Shown piece after piece: positions 26,106 through 36,454 of a stretch of DNA of 64,000 bases (positions within the stretch are counted from its first letter, which is position 1; every line of letters begins with the position of its first letter). Origin of the DNA: Leptospira stimsonii. Its GTDB lineage: Bacteria; Spirochaetota; Leptospiria; Leptospirales; Leptospiraceae. The notes beneath the pieces are model-generated. The model did not search any database. It had not been told where the DNA came from and saw only the letters and a list, made by a program, of their open reading frames with translations. A program made the position numbers and the translations under genes. The DNA lies in contig NZ_QHCT01000004.1 of assembly GCF_003545885.1 (NCBI RefSeq), forward strand, positions 339,001-403,000. The letters run 5' to 3'.

Positions 26106-27068
26106 TCAACGGATAAATTCCTTCACGACTTTGATCGTTTCTTGAGGATTTTCTTCTTGAGGAGTATGTCCGAGGTCTTCAAAAAAAACCAAACGACTTC
26201 CTACGATGTCCTTATGAAACTTTTCCGCGTTGATCGGCGGTTGAAGACGATCCTTTTTTCCCCAGAGAATCAGCGTTGGGATTCGAATTTCTGGAATACG
26301 TTTTTCTAATATTCTGGATTCTGAAACCAGCGTTCTTTGAAATTGTCCTAGAGCCTTTCTGTTCCCTTCTCTCAAAGCAAGTTCGAAAAAACGATCCACC
26401 TTTTCTTCGGTGACTTTCGAAGGATTTCCGTACGTGTTTTTTACGCTCGACTCGACCAATTTCCTAGGCAATATCTTATTGAGAAGATTGTTTAAGACTG
26501 GAATTCTCGCGATTCGAAAGGCGATCGGAACCGAAAGAGATTCCAATTTATATCCGCCCGCGTCCATAAGGACTAGTTTTTGAAATCGACTGGGTTGTTC
26601 CAACGCCGTACGCCAAGCGATATTGCCTCCGAAAGAATTTCCGATTAGAATGGCGCGTTTTACTTTAAGACGATCTAATATCGAGAGAACAAATTCGATG
26701 TATTTTTGAATCGAATAATCTTGGTCCAAGGCGGGTCCCGTTAAACCGAAGCCTGGTAAATCAAAACGAATCACTCTTCTTGTGGTTTTGAGTTCCTCGG
26801 ACCAACCGTCCCAGGTGTGAAGAGAGGAGGCGCCTCCGTGGATCAACACGAGTGGAATCGGATCTTCTTTCGGTCCTTCGTCCCTTAGGTGGACCCTAAG
26901 GCCGTTTAACTCGATAAAGGTGGATGGTTTTTGCGCCCATCGGGCCTGTAATTCCTGGACCGTCCTATCCGATTCCCAATTAAAAACAATGAGAAGAAGA
27001 ATTACGGACAATAAAGACGCGATAATTCCCAGCGTGATTTTTTTGATCAGTTTCAATTTCCTACCCAT
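26106..27068 (-). CDS. membrane-anchored alpha/beta hydrolase
   Basis: 320 residues. A single N-terminal membrane helix (LGIIASLLSVILLLIVFNW) anchors an extracytoplasmic hydrolase domain. Motifs are VLIHGGASSLHTW (oxyanion loop), GNSFGGN with nucleophile Ser145, ILWGKKDRLQP (acid) and DLGHTPQEENP (catalytic His). It is close to the haloalkane dehalogenase/epoxide hydrolase/esterase mix of alpha/beta hydrolases; the substrate is not assigned. The ATG at 27068 is preceded by GACGAGA. Likely first gene of a two-gene unit with 25622-26038. Confidence 0.88.
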   Translation of the reverse strand: MGRKLKLIKKITLGIIASLLSVILLLIVFNWESDRTVQELQARWAQKPSTFIELNGLRVHLRDEGPKEDPIPLVLIHGGASSLHTWDGWSEELKTTRRVIRFDLPGFGLTGPALDQDYSIQKYIEFVLSILDRLKVKRAILIGNSFGGNIAWRTALEQPSRFQKLVLMDAGGYKLESLSVPIAFRIARIPVLNNLLNKILPRKLVESSVKNTYGNPSKVTEEKVDRFFELALREGNRKALGQFQRTLVSESRILEKRIPEIRIPTLILWGKKDRLQPPINAEKFHKDIVGSRLVFFEDLGHTPQEENPQETIKVVKEFIR

Positions 27069-27258
27069 TCTCGTCCCTGTCGGATTGAAGGTTATTCTGA
27101 ATTGTTAAACGAATCAGTCAAAAAGTTTTCGAGAGGACGAAGACGACGGATCGATTTTTCTTAATGAAATACATTATGAGATAAAAATATAGAATTTTAA
27201 TGCGATTCTTCGATTCGTATCTCGATCGCCACCGAAAAAATCCGTCTCAACCTTCGTT

Positions 27259-27579
27259 TCAGTCCGGTATTTCCGCGATTTTGTTCACGTCCTCACCGCA
27301 GACCAATACAAATTCACTTTGGGAGCCTTTGAGTCTGCTTTCCAGATAAGGTTTGTATTCTTCCGATTCGTAGAATTTCTGCGCCGCGTCTTTTGAAGGC
27401 CATTCAATGATAAGAAAAAGTTGGGGGATTTTTCTTTCGCCTTCCATCTTATCTACGTTACCCGTTCGAGCCAGATATTTGCCTCCGAAATTTTCGACCA
27501 TCTTGGTGACATTACGGACATAGGCGGGAATCCACCGAACGCTAGTTATATTGATTTCAGCGACTGAATAGTATTTCAT
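27259..27579 (-). CDS. DUF1330 domain protein
   Basis: 106-residue dimeric alpha/beta-barrel (ferredoxin-like) protein of the DUF1330 family. Hallmarks are YYSVAEINIT, then YVRNVTKMVENFGGKYLARTG, IIEWPSKDAAQKFYESEEYKPY and LKGSQSEFVLVCG. Function of the family is unknown; relatives are often near oxidoreductases. Cytoplasmic, no signal peptide. Single gene. Confidence 0.87.
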   Translation of the reverse strand: MKYYSVAEINITSVRWIPAYVRNVTKMVENFGGKYLARTGNVDKMEGERKIPQLFLIIEWPSKDAAQKFYESEEYKPYLESRLKGSQSEFVLVCGEDVNKIAEIPD

Positions 27580-27662
27580 GATAGTGGATCCGGTTTCGAT
27601 TGGAAAACAATCGTCCCGATTCTTTCAAAAGTCAAGATATTCAGGAAGAATACAAACCTTTC

Positions 27663-28424
27663 TTATTGTCGAACACAGTAGATTCCATGCTGAGTGTCGC
27701 ACCCACTTGCCGAAAAATATCCTCGATCGATAAAGTAGTTCGATAATTCTACAGGATCGCCGATCGATCCGTATGTAGTTCCTATTGCGGTGCTTGTCCA
27801 ATTAAAACAACTTCGTAAATCTCCCGGTAACCAGGTTCCGGGAGAGCCGGGTGTATCGATTCGGATTCCGGTAAAAGTGTATGTGTTAGGCGGTCGAGCT
27901 CCATCAACGATGATCCGATTGGTAAGCGTTCCCGTATACATCGCTTGAGAGTCGGTTTTGAATGCAAGAACGCTGTCGTTCGGATTCAGAGTGCTTTTTT
28001 TGATATTGAGATAATTCGTGTTCGGATATAAGACCCAATTCTTCGTTAAATTTCTTCCACCGGATTCATCCATGATCATCGCTTTGTAGTCACTCGGGCT
28101 TCCGAAGGAGGAAGGTAAAACTGCCGCCGCATTTTGACACAGAGTATCTGCTCCCGCAACTCCACCGATATTTCCGTTGGTTAGAACTCCCCCAATATTG
28201 TAGAGTTCGAATATGTAGCAAGGCCCTTTGTCGGTTGCACAGGTTGATACGTTGGTAGATGGGAGATTCGAAGAAGAATTAAAAAACCGTGCGGGTTCGA
28301 TTAGCGCAATCAACGGATTTTTAAGCGCATCCGTTGATAGTCTTTCCGCTTCATTACAGGAAACGAAGAATAATAGGAGAAGAATGGAAATAGAAACGGG
28401 AAAATTCGTGGATTCATTTCTCAT
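27663..28424 (-). CDS. DUF1554 lipoprotein
   Basis: 253 residues. The signal peptide ends LLFFVSC, giving a lipidated Cys near residue 23. The C-terminal 190 residues contain the DUF1554 domain typical of Leptospira surface lipoproteins: ADTLCQNAAAVLP, YKAMIMDESGGRNLT, NWVLYPNT, CFNWTST and GCDTQHGIYCVRQ. The paired cysteines and the C-type-lectin-like layout are visible. Related Leptospira lipoproteins have been linked to binding host matrix and complement regulators, but a function here is inference. The ribosome site is poor. Standalone gene. Confidence 0.85.
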   Translation of the reverse strand: MRNESTNFPVSISILLLLFFVSCNEAERLSTDALKNPLIALIEPARFFNSSSNLPSTNVSTCATDKGPCYIFELYNIGGVLTNGNIGGVAGADTLCQNAAAVLPSSFGSPSDYKAMIMDESGGRNLTKNWVLYPNTNYLNIKKSTLNPNDSVLAFKTDSQAMYTGTLTNRIIVDGARPPNTYTFTGIRIDTPGSPGTWLPGDLRSCFNWTSTAIGTTYGSIGDPVELSNYFIDRGYFSASGCDTQHGIYCVRQ

Positions 28425-28664
28425 CGTTTTTTAACCAAGCGAACCTGGCCTCATTTATCAAAACAAATTCACAAATGATAATTAAACAAAAAAACGAGAT
28501 ATCGGAATTTGGAAAGCCGAGTTTGGAATCAACGTTACAAATCAGGGAACGAAGCGCCGCTCCTCTTTCCTAGTGTTACCTCTTTTTTTATAATAGTTTA
28601 TAAGTGGTGCAGAGTGATTCTTCTTTGATCCTTCGTGCAATAGGATCTTTCGCTCTTTACCGGA

Positions 28665-30281
28665 TCATTCTTTTTTTGTCAATTCTCCCGATTGAACGTC
28701 TAGTTCTAAGATGATTCCTGAGAGATTTTCGCTTTTTTCGGTTAAGGAAGCCATGGAAGTTTGAAGGTCGTTGATTGAACTTACGATCGCTCGAAGACCG
28801 ACCCTTTGTTCTTTCGATGCCAATTCTATTTCCGATGATAATGATTTCAGATAATCTAAGTTGGAGAAGAATTGAGAATTGATCGAAGTCTGTTCTCGAA
28901 AGAGTTGTGTGAATTCTTCGAAATGGGAAACGAAATCGTGAAAGAGGGAATCCTGTTCTTGAAAACGTTCGGCGGTGATTTCTGCGGATTTTTGTCCCGA
29001 GGAAACATGATTCGTGGATTTCTTGATGATGTCGGAGATCAAATCGGCGTTTCTCGCGCTACTTTCGGCGAGTTTAGAGACTTCTTGTGCAACAACCGCA
29101 AAACCTTTTCCGGCGCTTCCCGCCCTTGCCGCTTCGATCGAAGCGTTTAAGGAAAGAAGGTTTGTTCGATCGGCCACTTCGGACATGATTTGATTTACGT
29201 CGCTCACGCTTTTAAACGAATCTCCGAGGGCGAACAAAGAAAGAGAAAGTTCTTTTACAAAGCCGTTGACTGCGGAACCTGCGTTTCTCACTTTATCCAA
29301 ACTTTGATTGAGGTGATGATTGAAAGATGTGATACGTTCGATGATCGCTTTGAGGTTTTGACTGTGTACGACGAGGTTCTCGATATTCTGAAATTGATTC
29401 TGCACGGTTTCGGCCGAACTTTCAGTCTGCGCTTGAAATTCTTCCATCGTGGAACTGATCTCTTCGAAGGAGGACGCGTGATCGGAAACGATTTGAGTAA
29501 AATCGTTCATAAAGTCCCTTAGGTTCTGAGAAGAAGTTCTTAAATAACCCGCCGACTCACGCATCTTATTCGTTTTTTCGTTCATTATGTTTTGTGAATG
29601 TTCTAATTCCCTTTGTCTTCTTTCCGAGTTCTGAACCAACTTCAAAAAGAGACTGACAAGAAAGCGAACGATCATGGAGGCAGTGAAAAGAAAAATGATT
29701 TTCATAACCTGCTCCGATAAGGAGGCAAAACCGGCGGAGGCGGCCAACAAAGGATCGTCCACCATCTGTAAACCGTATTGTACCGCGACGATGATCACAA
29801 TCGATTGAGTTAAGGACGTAACCAACCCCATAACTAAAACGAATCCTGGCGAAAGAAGAAGACCGGAACAAATGATATAAAGGTAGGCGATCCCGTAAAA
29901 AATCTGCCCTTTGACGATCACTCCCGAGTTTTGAGGAACATCCGCGGCAACGACGATCATCGTAGAAAACAGACTCAAAACATCCAAAATCATAAACAAC
30001 TGACTTTGCCTTTCTGAAATTTTTCCGTGAACCTTTATTTTATAAAAACTATAAATGGCGTACAACAACATACTCGACACGCCTAAAAGATAGAATGTGT
30101 TCTGAGTAACCGTACTCCGTTGCCACGAAGCTATTATGGAAACGTAAAATAGTACGATTAGGATCAATCGTATCCAATTGATATAAGCAGGACCGGACGC
30201 GATGATCTCTCGATCCGTTGGATGAGTTTTAGAATCTCTTGAAAGCATTCGGCTTTTTACATCGGTGCGATTTTCGCTCAA
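28665..30281 (-). CDS. methyl-accepting chemotaxis-type protein with six-helix membrane sensor
   Basis: 538 residues. The N-terminal 230 residues form about six membrane helices ([20 protein letters not shown] and following), with no large extracellular loop. A coiled coil and the signalling domain follow, with tip motif [20 protein letters not shown]. The start is uncertain: TTG at 30281 extends the frame, ATG at 30248 is alternative, and neither has a good ribosome site. No che genes are adjacent. It is unrelated in sequence to the receptor at 18811 outside the tip, so the two probably sense different things. Confidence 0.88.
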   Translation of the reverse strand: MSENRTDVKSRMLSRDSKTHPTDREIIASGPAYINWIRLILIVLFYVSIIASWQRSTVTQNTFYLLGVSSMLLYAIYSFYKIKVHGKISERQSQLFMILDVLSLFSTMIVVAADVPQNSGVIVKGQIFYGIAYLYIICSGLLLSPGFVLVMGLVTSLTQSIVIIVAVQYGLQMVDDPLLAASAGFASLSEQVMKIIFLFTASMIVRFLVSLFLKLVQNSERRQRELEHSQNIMNEKTNKMRESAGYLRTSSQNLRDFMNDFTQIVSDHASSFEEISSTMEEFQAQTESSAETVQNQFQNIENLVVHSQNLKAIIERITSFNHHLNQSLDKVRNAGSAVNGFVKELSLSLFALGDSFKSVSDVNQIMSEVADRTNLLSLNASIEAARAGSAGKGFAVVAQEVSKLAESSARNADLISDIIKKSTNHVSSGQKSAEITAERFQEQDSLFHDFVSHFEEFTQLFREQTSINSQFFSNLDYLKSLSSEIELASKEQRVGLRAIVSSINDLQTSMASLTEKSENLSGIILELDVQSGELTKKE

Positions 30282-30412
30282 TGTAAATTTGCTTCTTTGA
30301 AAAATCGAAAATTTTAACTTATAAGGTGACGAATGCGCAAAGAAACATCAGGAACCTGCTTATAATTCCTTAATAAATTATTTCTTATGGATCGGTTTTG
30401 ATAAGCGAAATT

Positions 30413-31552
30413 TCAAACGATCACCTGTTCTAAGGGGCGACGAGGGGAGTTTGGCATTCGTTGGGAATATCCGAAACGAACCAAGAGTTGCGGATAAGCC
30501 TTCCCGAGATTGAGATATTCTCCTAACTGAGAGCGAAGTTTCGGAACTTCGGCGGGTTGATTCATAAAGGCGGATTTGACGTTTAGAGAAGTGGCCAGTA
30601 ACGTCCATCGTTCGAACGCACGTCCCACATCGATCCAGGATTCTTTGTCGTTTTTCTGTGACGTGAATACCAACATTCCGGAGGAACTTCGGATTAATCT
30701 TTCATCCGAGTTTCCTTGGCTCTTTGCGCTCACTACCGCGTCCATAAGAATCTGACCGAACCAGCGAGGAACGGAAGGATTGCCCGTACATCTCGTGGCC
30801 AATCCGTCTCCTTTTGCGATGGCTTCGGATTCGTTGAATCGGATCCAGTCCTTAAGTTCTTGATAATACTCAGGATTGGAAAGTTGGATACGATCTCCTT
30901 CTTTCACATATTCGATCAGAGCTTCGATTTCTTTTTTGTCAGTGAAGACGAGATTCTCAATCGTTTTTGCTTTGGAGAATGAATCCAATTTTTTTAGTTC
31001 GGAAACGGACAGATTCCTACCGTCGTATTCGTTACGTGTGGATTGTCTAAGTGGAATCGCGCGGAAATTGGCTTCGTCCTTCTTCGAGGCTCCTTTTTTG
31101 AGAGTCACTCGAATACATTCTTCTTCTTTAGCGGGAAAATATTCAACTTCCGGAATGTATCCCATTTGCTCGGAAGCGATCACGAGATTTTCGAGGGCGC
31201 AACCTAAACTTATATAGAGTTCTCGATCGTCGGGATCTACGATTCGTAATTTTCTACTAAAATCCGGAAAGATCCGAATTGTGTATTCATTGAACGAGAA
31301 TTTCCAAGGTTGAGAGTTGTGACCGGAGGGAGCCAGTGTCGCATAACGTATTAAATCCAACATCTTTCCGTTTTCGCTCGAAAGATCGGAAAAGGATTTC
31401 ATCCGTATTCGATTGACTTCCTCCCCATAATCGACTCCGTTACAACCGGGTAATAAGGAATGAAAGGTCAGGCCTGCTCCTAAAAGAGCGATCTTGGCAA
31501 GGAAGTACTTCCGAGTGAGACGGTCGGATACGATGGAGTGGCGTCTTTGCAT
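30413..31552 (-). CDS. Acg-like nitroreductase-family lipoprotein
   Basis: 379 residues. After a leader with TRKYFLAKIALLGAGL and a lipobox-like SLLPGC, the Acg/nitroreductase fold is visible: LDLIRYATLAPSGHNSQPWKF, IRIFPDFSRKLRIVDPDDRE, the cap region RAIPLRQSTRNEYDG, and the C-terminal FGYSQRMPNSPRRPLEQVI. Mycobacterial Acg is thought to sequester flavin rather than reduce nitro compounds. The leader is unusual for the family and suggests export; a Tat-like signal is possible (only one clear RK). Ribosome site GGGGAG. The gene is preceded, 112 bp upstream, by the receiver gene. Confidence 0.83.
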   Translation of the reverse strand: MQRRHSIVSDRLTRKYFLAKIALLGAGLTFHSLLPGCNGVDYGEEVNRIRMKSFSDLSSENGKMLDLIRYATLAPSGHNSQPWKFSFNEYTIRIFPDFSRKLRIVDPDDRELYISLGCALENLVIASEQMGYIPEVEYFPAKEEECIRVTLKKGASKKDEANFRAIPLRQSTRNEYDGRNLSVSELKKLDSFSKAKTIENLVFTDKKEIEALIEYVKEGDRIQLSNPEYYQELKDWIRFNESEAIAKGDGLATRCTGNPSVPRWFGQILMDAVVSAKSQGNSDERLIRSSSGMLVFTSQKNDKESWIDVGRAFERWTLLATSLNVKSAFMNQPAEVPKLRSQLGEYLNLGKAYPQLLVRFGYSQRMPNSPRRPLEQVIV

Positions 31553-31664
31553 TCTTGTTCTCCCCTCGAAACGGAAGATCCTCGCGCGAATCGAGAATCC
31601 AACGTTCCGGTCGGTTTATAGGAAGGATTAAAACGAAGAATGATTCAAGCAAAAATGTGGAATC

Positions 31665-32030
31665 TTAGAGTTTTGACTCGATAATTTCTTTGATCTGATT
31701 GATTTCCACCGGTTTGAGTAGATACCCTAAAGGATGAATGCTCAGCGCTTTTTCCTTTGTTTCCTTATCCGTATCACCGGTTACGAAAATGATCGGGATC
31801 GATTGAAACGAATTCATTTGTTTCGCGGTTTCGATTCCGTCCTGAGCCCCGCCTAGATTGATAACCATGAGAATAACGTCGGGAGGATTGTCTCTTGCGC
31901 TTTTGATCGCATTCTCTCCTTTCGAAACGTGATCTGTTATCTCATATCCGATTCGTTTTAATTCCTTTTGCAGTAACAAAGCAGTTAAGAATTCGTCCTC
32001 AACGATAAGAATTTTGATCTCGGATTTCAT
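31665..32030 (-). CDS. stand-alone receiver-domain protein lacking the phospho-acceptor Asp
   Basis: 121 residues, a single CheY-like receiver with no output domain. The acidic pocket Glu11/Asp12, the switch Thr in FVTGDTDKE and the Lys in LLKPVE are present. The usual phosphorylation motif reads LMDINL in this family, but here it is LMVINL: position 56 is Val (codon GTT, 31863-31865), one base from GAT Asp. The protein therefore cannot be phosphorylated at the normal site. It lies 39 bp after a broken histidine kinase gene in the same direction, so it is the old partner of a decayed two-component pair. Confidence 0.85.
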   Translation of the reverse strand: MKSEIKILIVEDEFLTALLLQKELKRIGYEITDHVSKGENAIKSARDNPPDVILMVINLGGAQDGIETAKQMNSFQSIPIIFVTGDTDKETKEKALSIHPLGYLLKPVEINQIKEIIESKL

Positions 32031-32069
32031 TTAAACTCGGGGAAAATAAAGATCGTTTCTGAACTGCAA

Positions 32070-32674
32070 TTAAAAGAAAAAATTCGCTTGGTTACAAATG
32101 GATATTTTTCCGTGAAGTTGTCCTTCTCCGATTCCGTAGATCAATTTCCTGCCGAGTTAATCGAAATTTTTACGGTCGAGCGAATTTGAAATTTTGACTC
32201 CGTTATCGGAAGATTCGAATAAGATATCTCCTGAATCCAATGTATGAATCTCGATAGTCAGAAGTCCGTTAGACGGATCCGGAAACGCATGTTTTAAAGA
32301 ATCTGAAACCAATTCCAAAAGGAACAAACCTATTGGACGGCGATATCCAAGAAGACGTGCTGATCTTCGATCTCGCTTTGAATCTATATTTCCTTTGAAA
32401 CATCCTGATTTCGAAAATAAAAAGAGAATGGTAGTTTCGTGTTCGTTTATACGTAAACCAACCGAGACCGAAAATCGAAATGGAAACCGTGATGCTAAAA
32501 ACTTCCGCGACGTTGTGAAATACGAGATAATCCGGAGCGGGCAAGTCGTAGTTTAAACGAAGGAAAGATTTTGAATGATTAGAATCGGTAAATAAGCGGA
32601 AACAAAAAGTGCGAAGAATTGAAGGATTCGTTTTGTACGATGTATGGATTCAGGAATTTATTTTTTTCTGTCAT
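32070..32674 (-). pseudogene. decayed membrane sensor histidine kinase
   Basis: Three frames together rebuild parts of one kinase. From ATG 32674: MTEKNKFLNPYIVQ, then (shifted) FFALFVSAYLPILIIQNLSF, then (shifted) LPAPDYLVFHNVAEVFSI and SISIFGLGWFTYKRTRN, resembling the N-terminal membrane sensor of Leptospira kinases. A large internal deletion removes the linker and phospho-acceptor region. Remains of the ATPase domain follow: EIEDQHVFLDIAV, a one-base shift near 32335, then PIGLFLLELVSDSLKHAFP (N-box), DNGVKIS (G1-like), an in-frame TAA at 32157-32159, and LGRKLIYGIGEGQLHGKIS. Non-functional as a kinase. Adjacent to the D-to-V receiver. Confidence 0.8.
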
Positions 32675-32972
32675 CGTTTTTCACCGCTTCGCGTTTGTTT
32701 TACAAGCCCCAATTCTTGGACTTAAAATCGATTCCATGCCGACAACTCGGGCCTTGTAATTCTAATTTTATGTAAATAAAAAGACGGCAGAGATTCCAAA
32801 GCGTATCCGCTCTTTAATCGGAACGATCCTTTTTTCAATCGACGAAAGAAATGTAAAAATGTTTCTTTCGATCTATCTCCGTCCAAATTTCAACTCAGGA
32901 ATTGTGGGCGATTCGAATTCTTCCTTGGAAAAGGCAGACGTAGATGACTCACTTAAGCGACGCTCTATCGTA

Positions 32973-35504
32973 TTATCTTTTGGATAGGATTAACCAATCG
33001 TAAATCAATTGCTCTATATCCTTCCTGTAATACGGTTTTGCAAGAAAGCCGGACATCCCCGCATTTCTGCACTTCGCCTTATCCTCTTGTAACACATCCG
33101 CAGTCACGGGAATGATCACGGGCTTTTTAACGATCTTCGGGTCGTTTAAGATCCACAGTGAAGCCGTGATTCCGTCCAAATTCGGCATGTTGATATCCAT
33201 AAAGATTAGATCGAAGTTTTCTTTTTTTGCCTTTTCAACTGCTTCCAATCCGTCCTTTGCGACTTCGCAGTGAATATTCAACTTTCTTAAAATACGGGAC
33301 AATAGAAAAACATTCGTGGAATCGTCCTCAGCGATGAGAATTTTCGTATTCGGAGGGAGTCCCGATAAATCGACTTCATCGATCGTTTTCGGAATTTCTC
33401 CGGAAGATTTTTCGGATAACAAAATTGTGAATTCAAACGTAGAGCCGCCGTTTTCGTTTCGGAACGCACGTATGGTCCCTTGCATCAGCTCCACCAATTT
33501 TTTCGATATCGCAAGTCCGAGTCCGGTTCCTCCGTAACGTCGCGAAATACTAGAATCCAATTGAAAGAATTTCTGAAAGAGAAGATCGATCTTTTCATTC
33601 GGAATTCCGATTCCGCTGTCGGCAACTTGGATTTTATAACGGACGAGATTCTCCGGTTTTATGGGTTCCGAATCCAGAATGATATCGATCGTTCCGGAAT
33701 CCGTAAATTTGATCGCGTTCGAAATAAGATTGGAAAGAATCTGTTTGATTCGATGTTCGTCGCCCATAGCCGAGTCTATAAACCCGGGAGAATAAACTAC
33801 GTTTAGTTCCAACCCTTTTTGTAGGACTTGATATTGAAAGATTCCTTGCATTTCTTGCAGAATCAGTTCCCAGGAAACGATGCCGAGCTCGAGTTCTATT
33901 TTATCGGCTTCTAATTTAGAATAATCTAAAATATCATTGATGATCTTAAAAAGGGTTTCACCGCTACTTTGAATTAGGCTTCGTATATGCTCTTGATTCG
34001 CGTTGAGAGGGGTTGTTTTGAACTGTTCGATCAATCCGATGATCCCGTTCAAAGGTGTTCTAATTTCATGACTCATCGTCGCCAGAAATTGAGACTTGAC
34101 CTTATTCGCGAGTTCCGCCTCGTTTCTTGCTTTTACCAGTTCCTGAGTTCTCAATAACACCTGGGTTTCTAAATTCGTATTTTGTAATTCTTTCAATTCC
34201 ATCAGTTCGCGATGAGTTCGAAGGCTCTCCTTCAGGGTCGATTCCAGCTCGAGGGCGAGTTGTTCCGATCTTTGGATCGCTCGTGTGAGTTTTTTAGCTA
34301 AAACGCTTGCTTGAAGAAGAATAAAAAGAATCACCCCGAGATTGGAATAGTATCCGGTAGAAAGATATCCTAACGTGAATAGAATGTCATTTACTACCGT
34401 CGTCGAAAAGACAACGTAAGCGACTAGTATTACCGAAGCTCCTTCTCGATTCTTTTTCAAAGCCCTGATCATATAAGGAATGAGACCGAGAGGAAGAATA
34501 GCGATTAGAGTAAATTCAACGGCGGAAAAACTAGTAAATACCGGAACGGGTAGAATGAGAGCGAAGATAAACATGGAAAATACGCCGATCGTCGAATAAA
34601 TGAAGTTAGACGGAACCTCCGTAGGAAAAAGGGATTTGATAAACATACACATGGAAATACAAATCGAGAACACTACGAAGTAGATGAATCGAATATAAAA
34701 ATCGAAGTTCATTTCCGGAAAGAATAAGACGATGCTGTGATTTTCCGCGCTCAATTGTCGAAGCGACATTAAAATACAAAAAAGGGCGAAATAAAAGTAT
34801 TCTCTAGAGCGCGTACGAAAGAGAAAAATCATAAGATGATAGAGACCGACTAAAAAGATCGAGGAGAAACTCGCGATCTCTGCGAGAAGATGTTTGATCT
34901 GCGTATTACGGATCTGGTCCCATTCTCCGAAATACAAAGGACGCCAGAAGCCGTGATTCTCGTGATTGAAGTTTGAAACCCAGACTACGATTGTTACCTC
35001 GTCTTGAAGGTAATCCAACCGGACTCGATCCGGTCTGACGGCCGGGATCATACTTTCGTAACTGGACCCAACCTTCCCGACACGAATTACGGATTTCTGA
35101 TTCACAAAGATTTCGAACGCAGATAGAATTTCGGTCCAACTGATTCCATAGGATCCTTGAAACGACTTGGGAAGTTTGATTTTGATCCGATAGGTGGCCT
35201 TTCCGAAAGGAGAAAGGTTTTTTTCGGGAATATCATAGAATTTCCAGTAAGAGGGGACAGCCTGATATCCGTTGCAGTGTTCTTTCCAGAACGACTCGTC
35301 TGCGTTCGGAGGGATCAACTCATCCCAACAGAATTCCCAATTCCCTCTTAAGTTGAGGATTCCATCCTGGTTCGGGTTCCAAGCGGAAAGATCCACTTCA
35401 CCGTTCTGAACAAGAAGAGGATGGTTTTCGAAGTCCTTACAAGCGGAACAAAAAAATAAAATTAAAACGATCGGTAAGGTTGATTTGAAATCACTTAAAC
35501 GCAT
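32973..35504 (-). CDS. 7TMR-DISM hybrid sensor histidine kinase
   Basis: 843 residues. A lipoprotein-like leader (LILFFCSAC) precedes the extracellular sensor domain of the 7TMR-DISM type (residues about 30-200, with GNWEFCWDELI and RVRLDYLQDEVTIVVWVSN), then seven membrane helices (about 205-405), a coiled coil, a HisKA dimerisation domain with ATMSHEIRTPLNG (phospho-acceptor His479), a HATPase domain (LSNLISNAIKFTDSG, then GTGLGLAISKKLVELM), and a C-terminal receiver with Asp770 in FMDINMPNLDG. Such kinases sense extracellular ligands, often carbohydrates. No separate response regulator is beside it, so output is by phosphorelay elsewhere. Confidence 0.92.
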   Translation of the reverse strand: MRLSDFKSTLPIVLILFFCSACKDFENHPLLVQNGEVDLSAWNPNQDGILNLRGNWEFCWDELIPPNADESFWKEHCNGYQAVPSYWKFYDIPEKNLSPFGKATYRIKIKLPKSFQGSYGISWTEILSAFEIFVNQKSVIRVGKVGSSYESMIPAVRPDRVRLDYLQDEVTIVVWVSNFNHENHGFWRPLYFGEWDQIRNTQIKHLLAEIASFSSIFLVGLYHLMIFLFRTRSREYFYFALFCILMSLRQLSAENHSIVLFFPEMNFDFYIRFIYFVVFSICISMCMFIKSLFPTEVPSNFIYSTIGVFSMFIFALILPVPVFTSFSAVEFTLIAILPLGLIPYMIRALKKNREGASVILVAYVVFSTTVVNDILFTLGYLSTGYYSNLGVILFILLQASVLAKKLTRAIQRSEQLALELESTLKESLRTHRELMELKELQNTNLETQVLLRTQELVKARNEAELANKVKSQFLATMSHEIRTPLNGIIGLIEQFKTTPLNANQEHIRSLIQSSGETLFKIINDILDYSKLEADKIELELGIVSWELILQEMQGIFQYQVLQKGLELNVVYSPGFIDSAMGDEHRIKQILSNLISNAIKFTDSGTIDIILDSEPIKPENLVRYKIQVADSGIGIPNEKIDLLFQKFFQLDSSISRRYGGTGLGLAISKKLVELMQGTIRAFRNENGGSTFEFTILLSEKSSGEIPKTIDEVDLSGLPPNTKILIAEDDSTNVFLLSRILRKLNIHCEVAKDGLEAVEKAKKENFDLIFMDINMPNLDGITASLWILNDPKIVKKPVIIPVTADVLQEDKAKCRNAGMSGFLAKPYYRKDIEQLIYDWLILSKR

Positions 35505-35826
35505 TTGATTTGTTCAGAAATTTCGGTCTAAGTTCTTCTCCTCTCCAGGCTGAAAATTCCAAAGGGAAAGACCTCTCCTACATAGTATGACAAAATTTAA
35601 AAATTAGAAGCCGTTTTTTAAAAAATTCTAATATACTCGGGTTTCGGAACGGGTAAGAAGAACCGCCAAACGATAAGAAGTCGGTTAGCGATTTGTAAGA
35701 CGAATCTAAGGGTTGAATTCTTTCAATTTCTAAGAATTAAAACGTTCCAATTCTTTCCGGAGATCAAGGACGCTCCTTTGCGATGGAGCGAAGGTTTGGG
35801 GAGCTTTTATGATCGTTTGTTTAATT
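35505..35826. other. intergenic stretch
   Basis: About 320 bp, AT-rich, upstream of the 7TMR-DISM kinase gene and downstream of the interrupted gene. No gene, repeat or convincing promoter was identified. Confidence 0.4.
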
Positions 35827-36318
35827 TTAACGATTCCCTAAGAATATCCTTCCGGTAAAAAGAAAGGGCAGGTCTGTTTTCGGAGTTTCAGAAATATTTT
35901 CTTGATACGTTTTCAAAAACGGGTCTTCGATAACCGAGACAAAAATCGGATTTTGTTCAACGTGGTAAATTGTCGATCGATCAAAATTCCTACCGGGAAT
36001 CTTGGAACTCTCGATACTGGTAAGAATCTTCCCTGCGAGTTCCTTGTGCGAAAAAAGGGATTGTGATCTTTCGAACAGAACGAAAGAAGAATTTAGAATT
36101 TGAATTTGATTCAAGATTTCCTTCGTCACGTTCGAACTGTTTTTATAAACCGTTCAACCGAGTTGGGCCGCTTTGTTCAAAAGGTTTTCAAACATTTCGG
36201 TTTCGAAAACTTTCCCTTTCGAAAGGGAAAGATATGTAAACGAAGAGAAGAGAATCATCGAGAATCGGTTCTCCAAAACCAATGTGAGTCGAGAAGAATT
36301 CGGAAATAAAATTTCCAT
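35827..36318 (-). pseudogene. unknown gene interrupted by an in-frame TGA
   Basis: One continuous frame of 163 codons from an ATG at 36318 with a strong AGGAG ribosome site (about five bases away), broken only by a TGA at codon 55 (36154-36156). The first part reads MEILFPNSSRLTLVLENRFS...NLLNKAAQLG, and after the stop the frame continues TVYKNSSNVTKEILNQIQ...GRIFLGNR to a TAA. No other frame defects are visible. It may be a recently inactivated gene, or the first 54 codons may be a small gene followed by a remnant. I recognise no domain; the protein looks soluble. Confidence 0.5.
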
Positions 36319-36454
36319 CTGTCTCCTCTCCGCGCCTACGAATTAGCGGACGGAATAGGAATGAGAGATATCCTTTGCGTCCGAGATGCAATTCGCCTCA
36401 AAAGTTGGTTCCTCCGTTCCGGATGACTCTGCGGACTAGGTAGACTCAAGGAAA

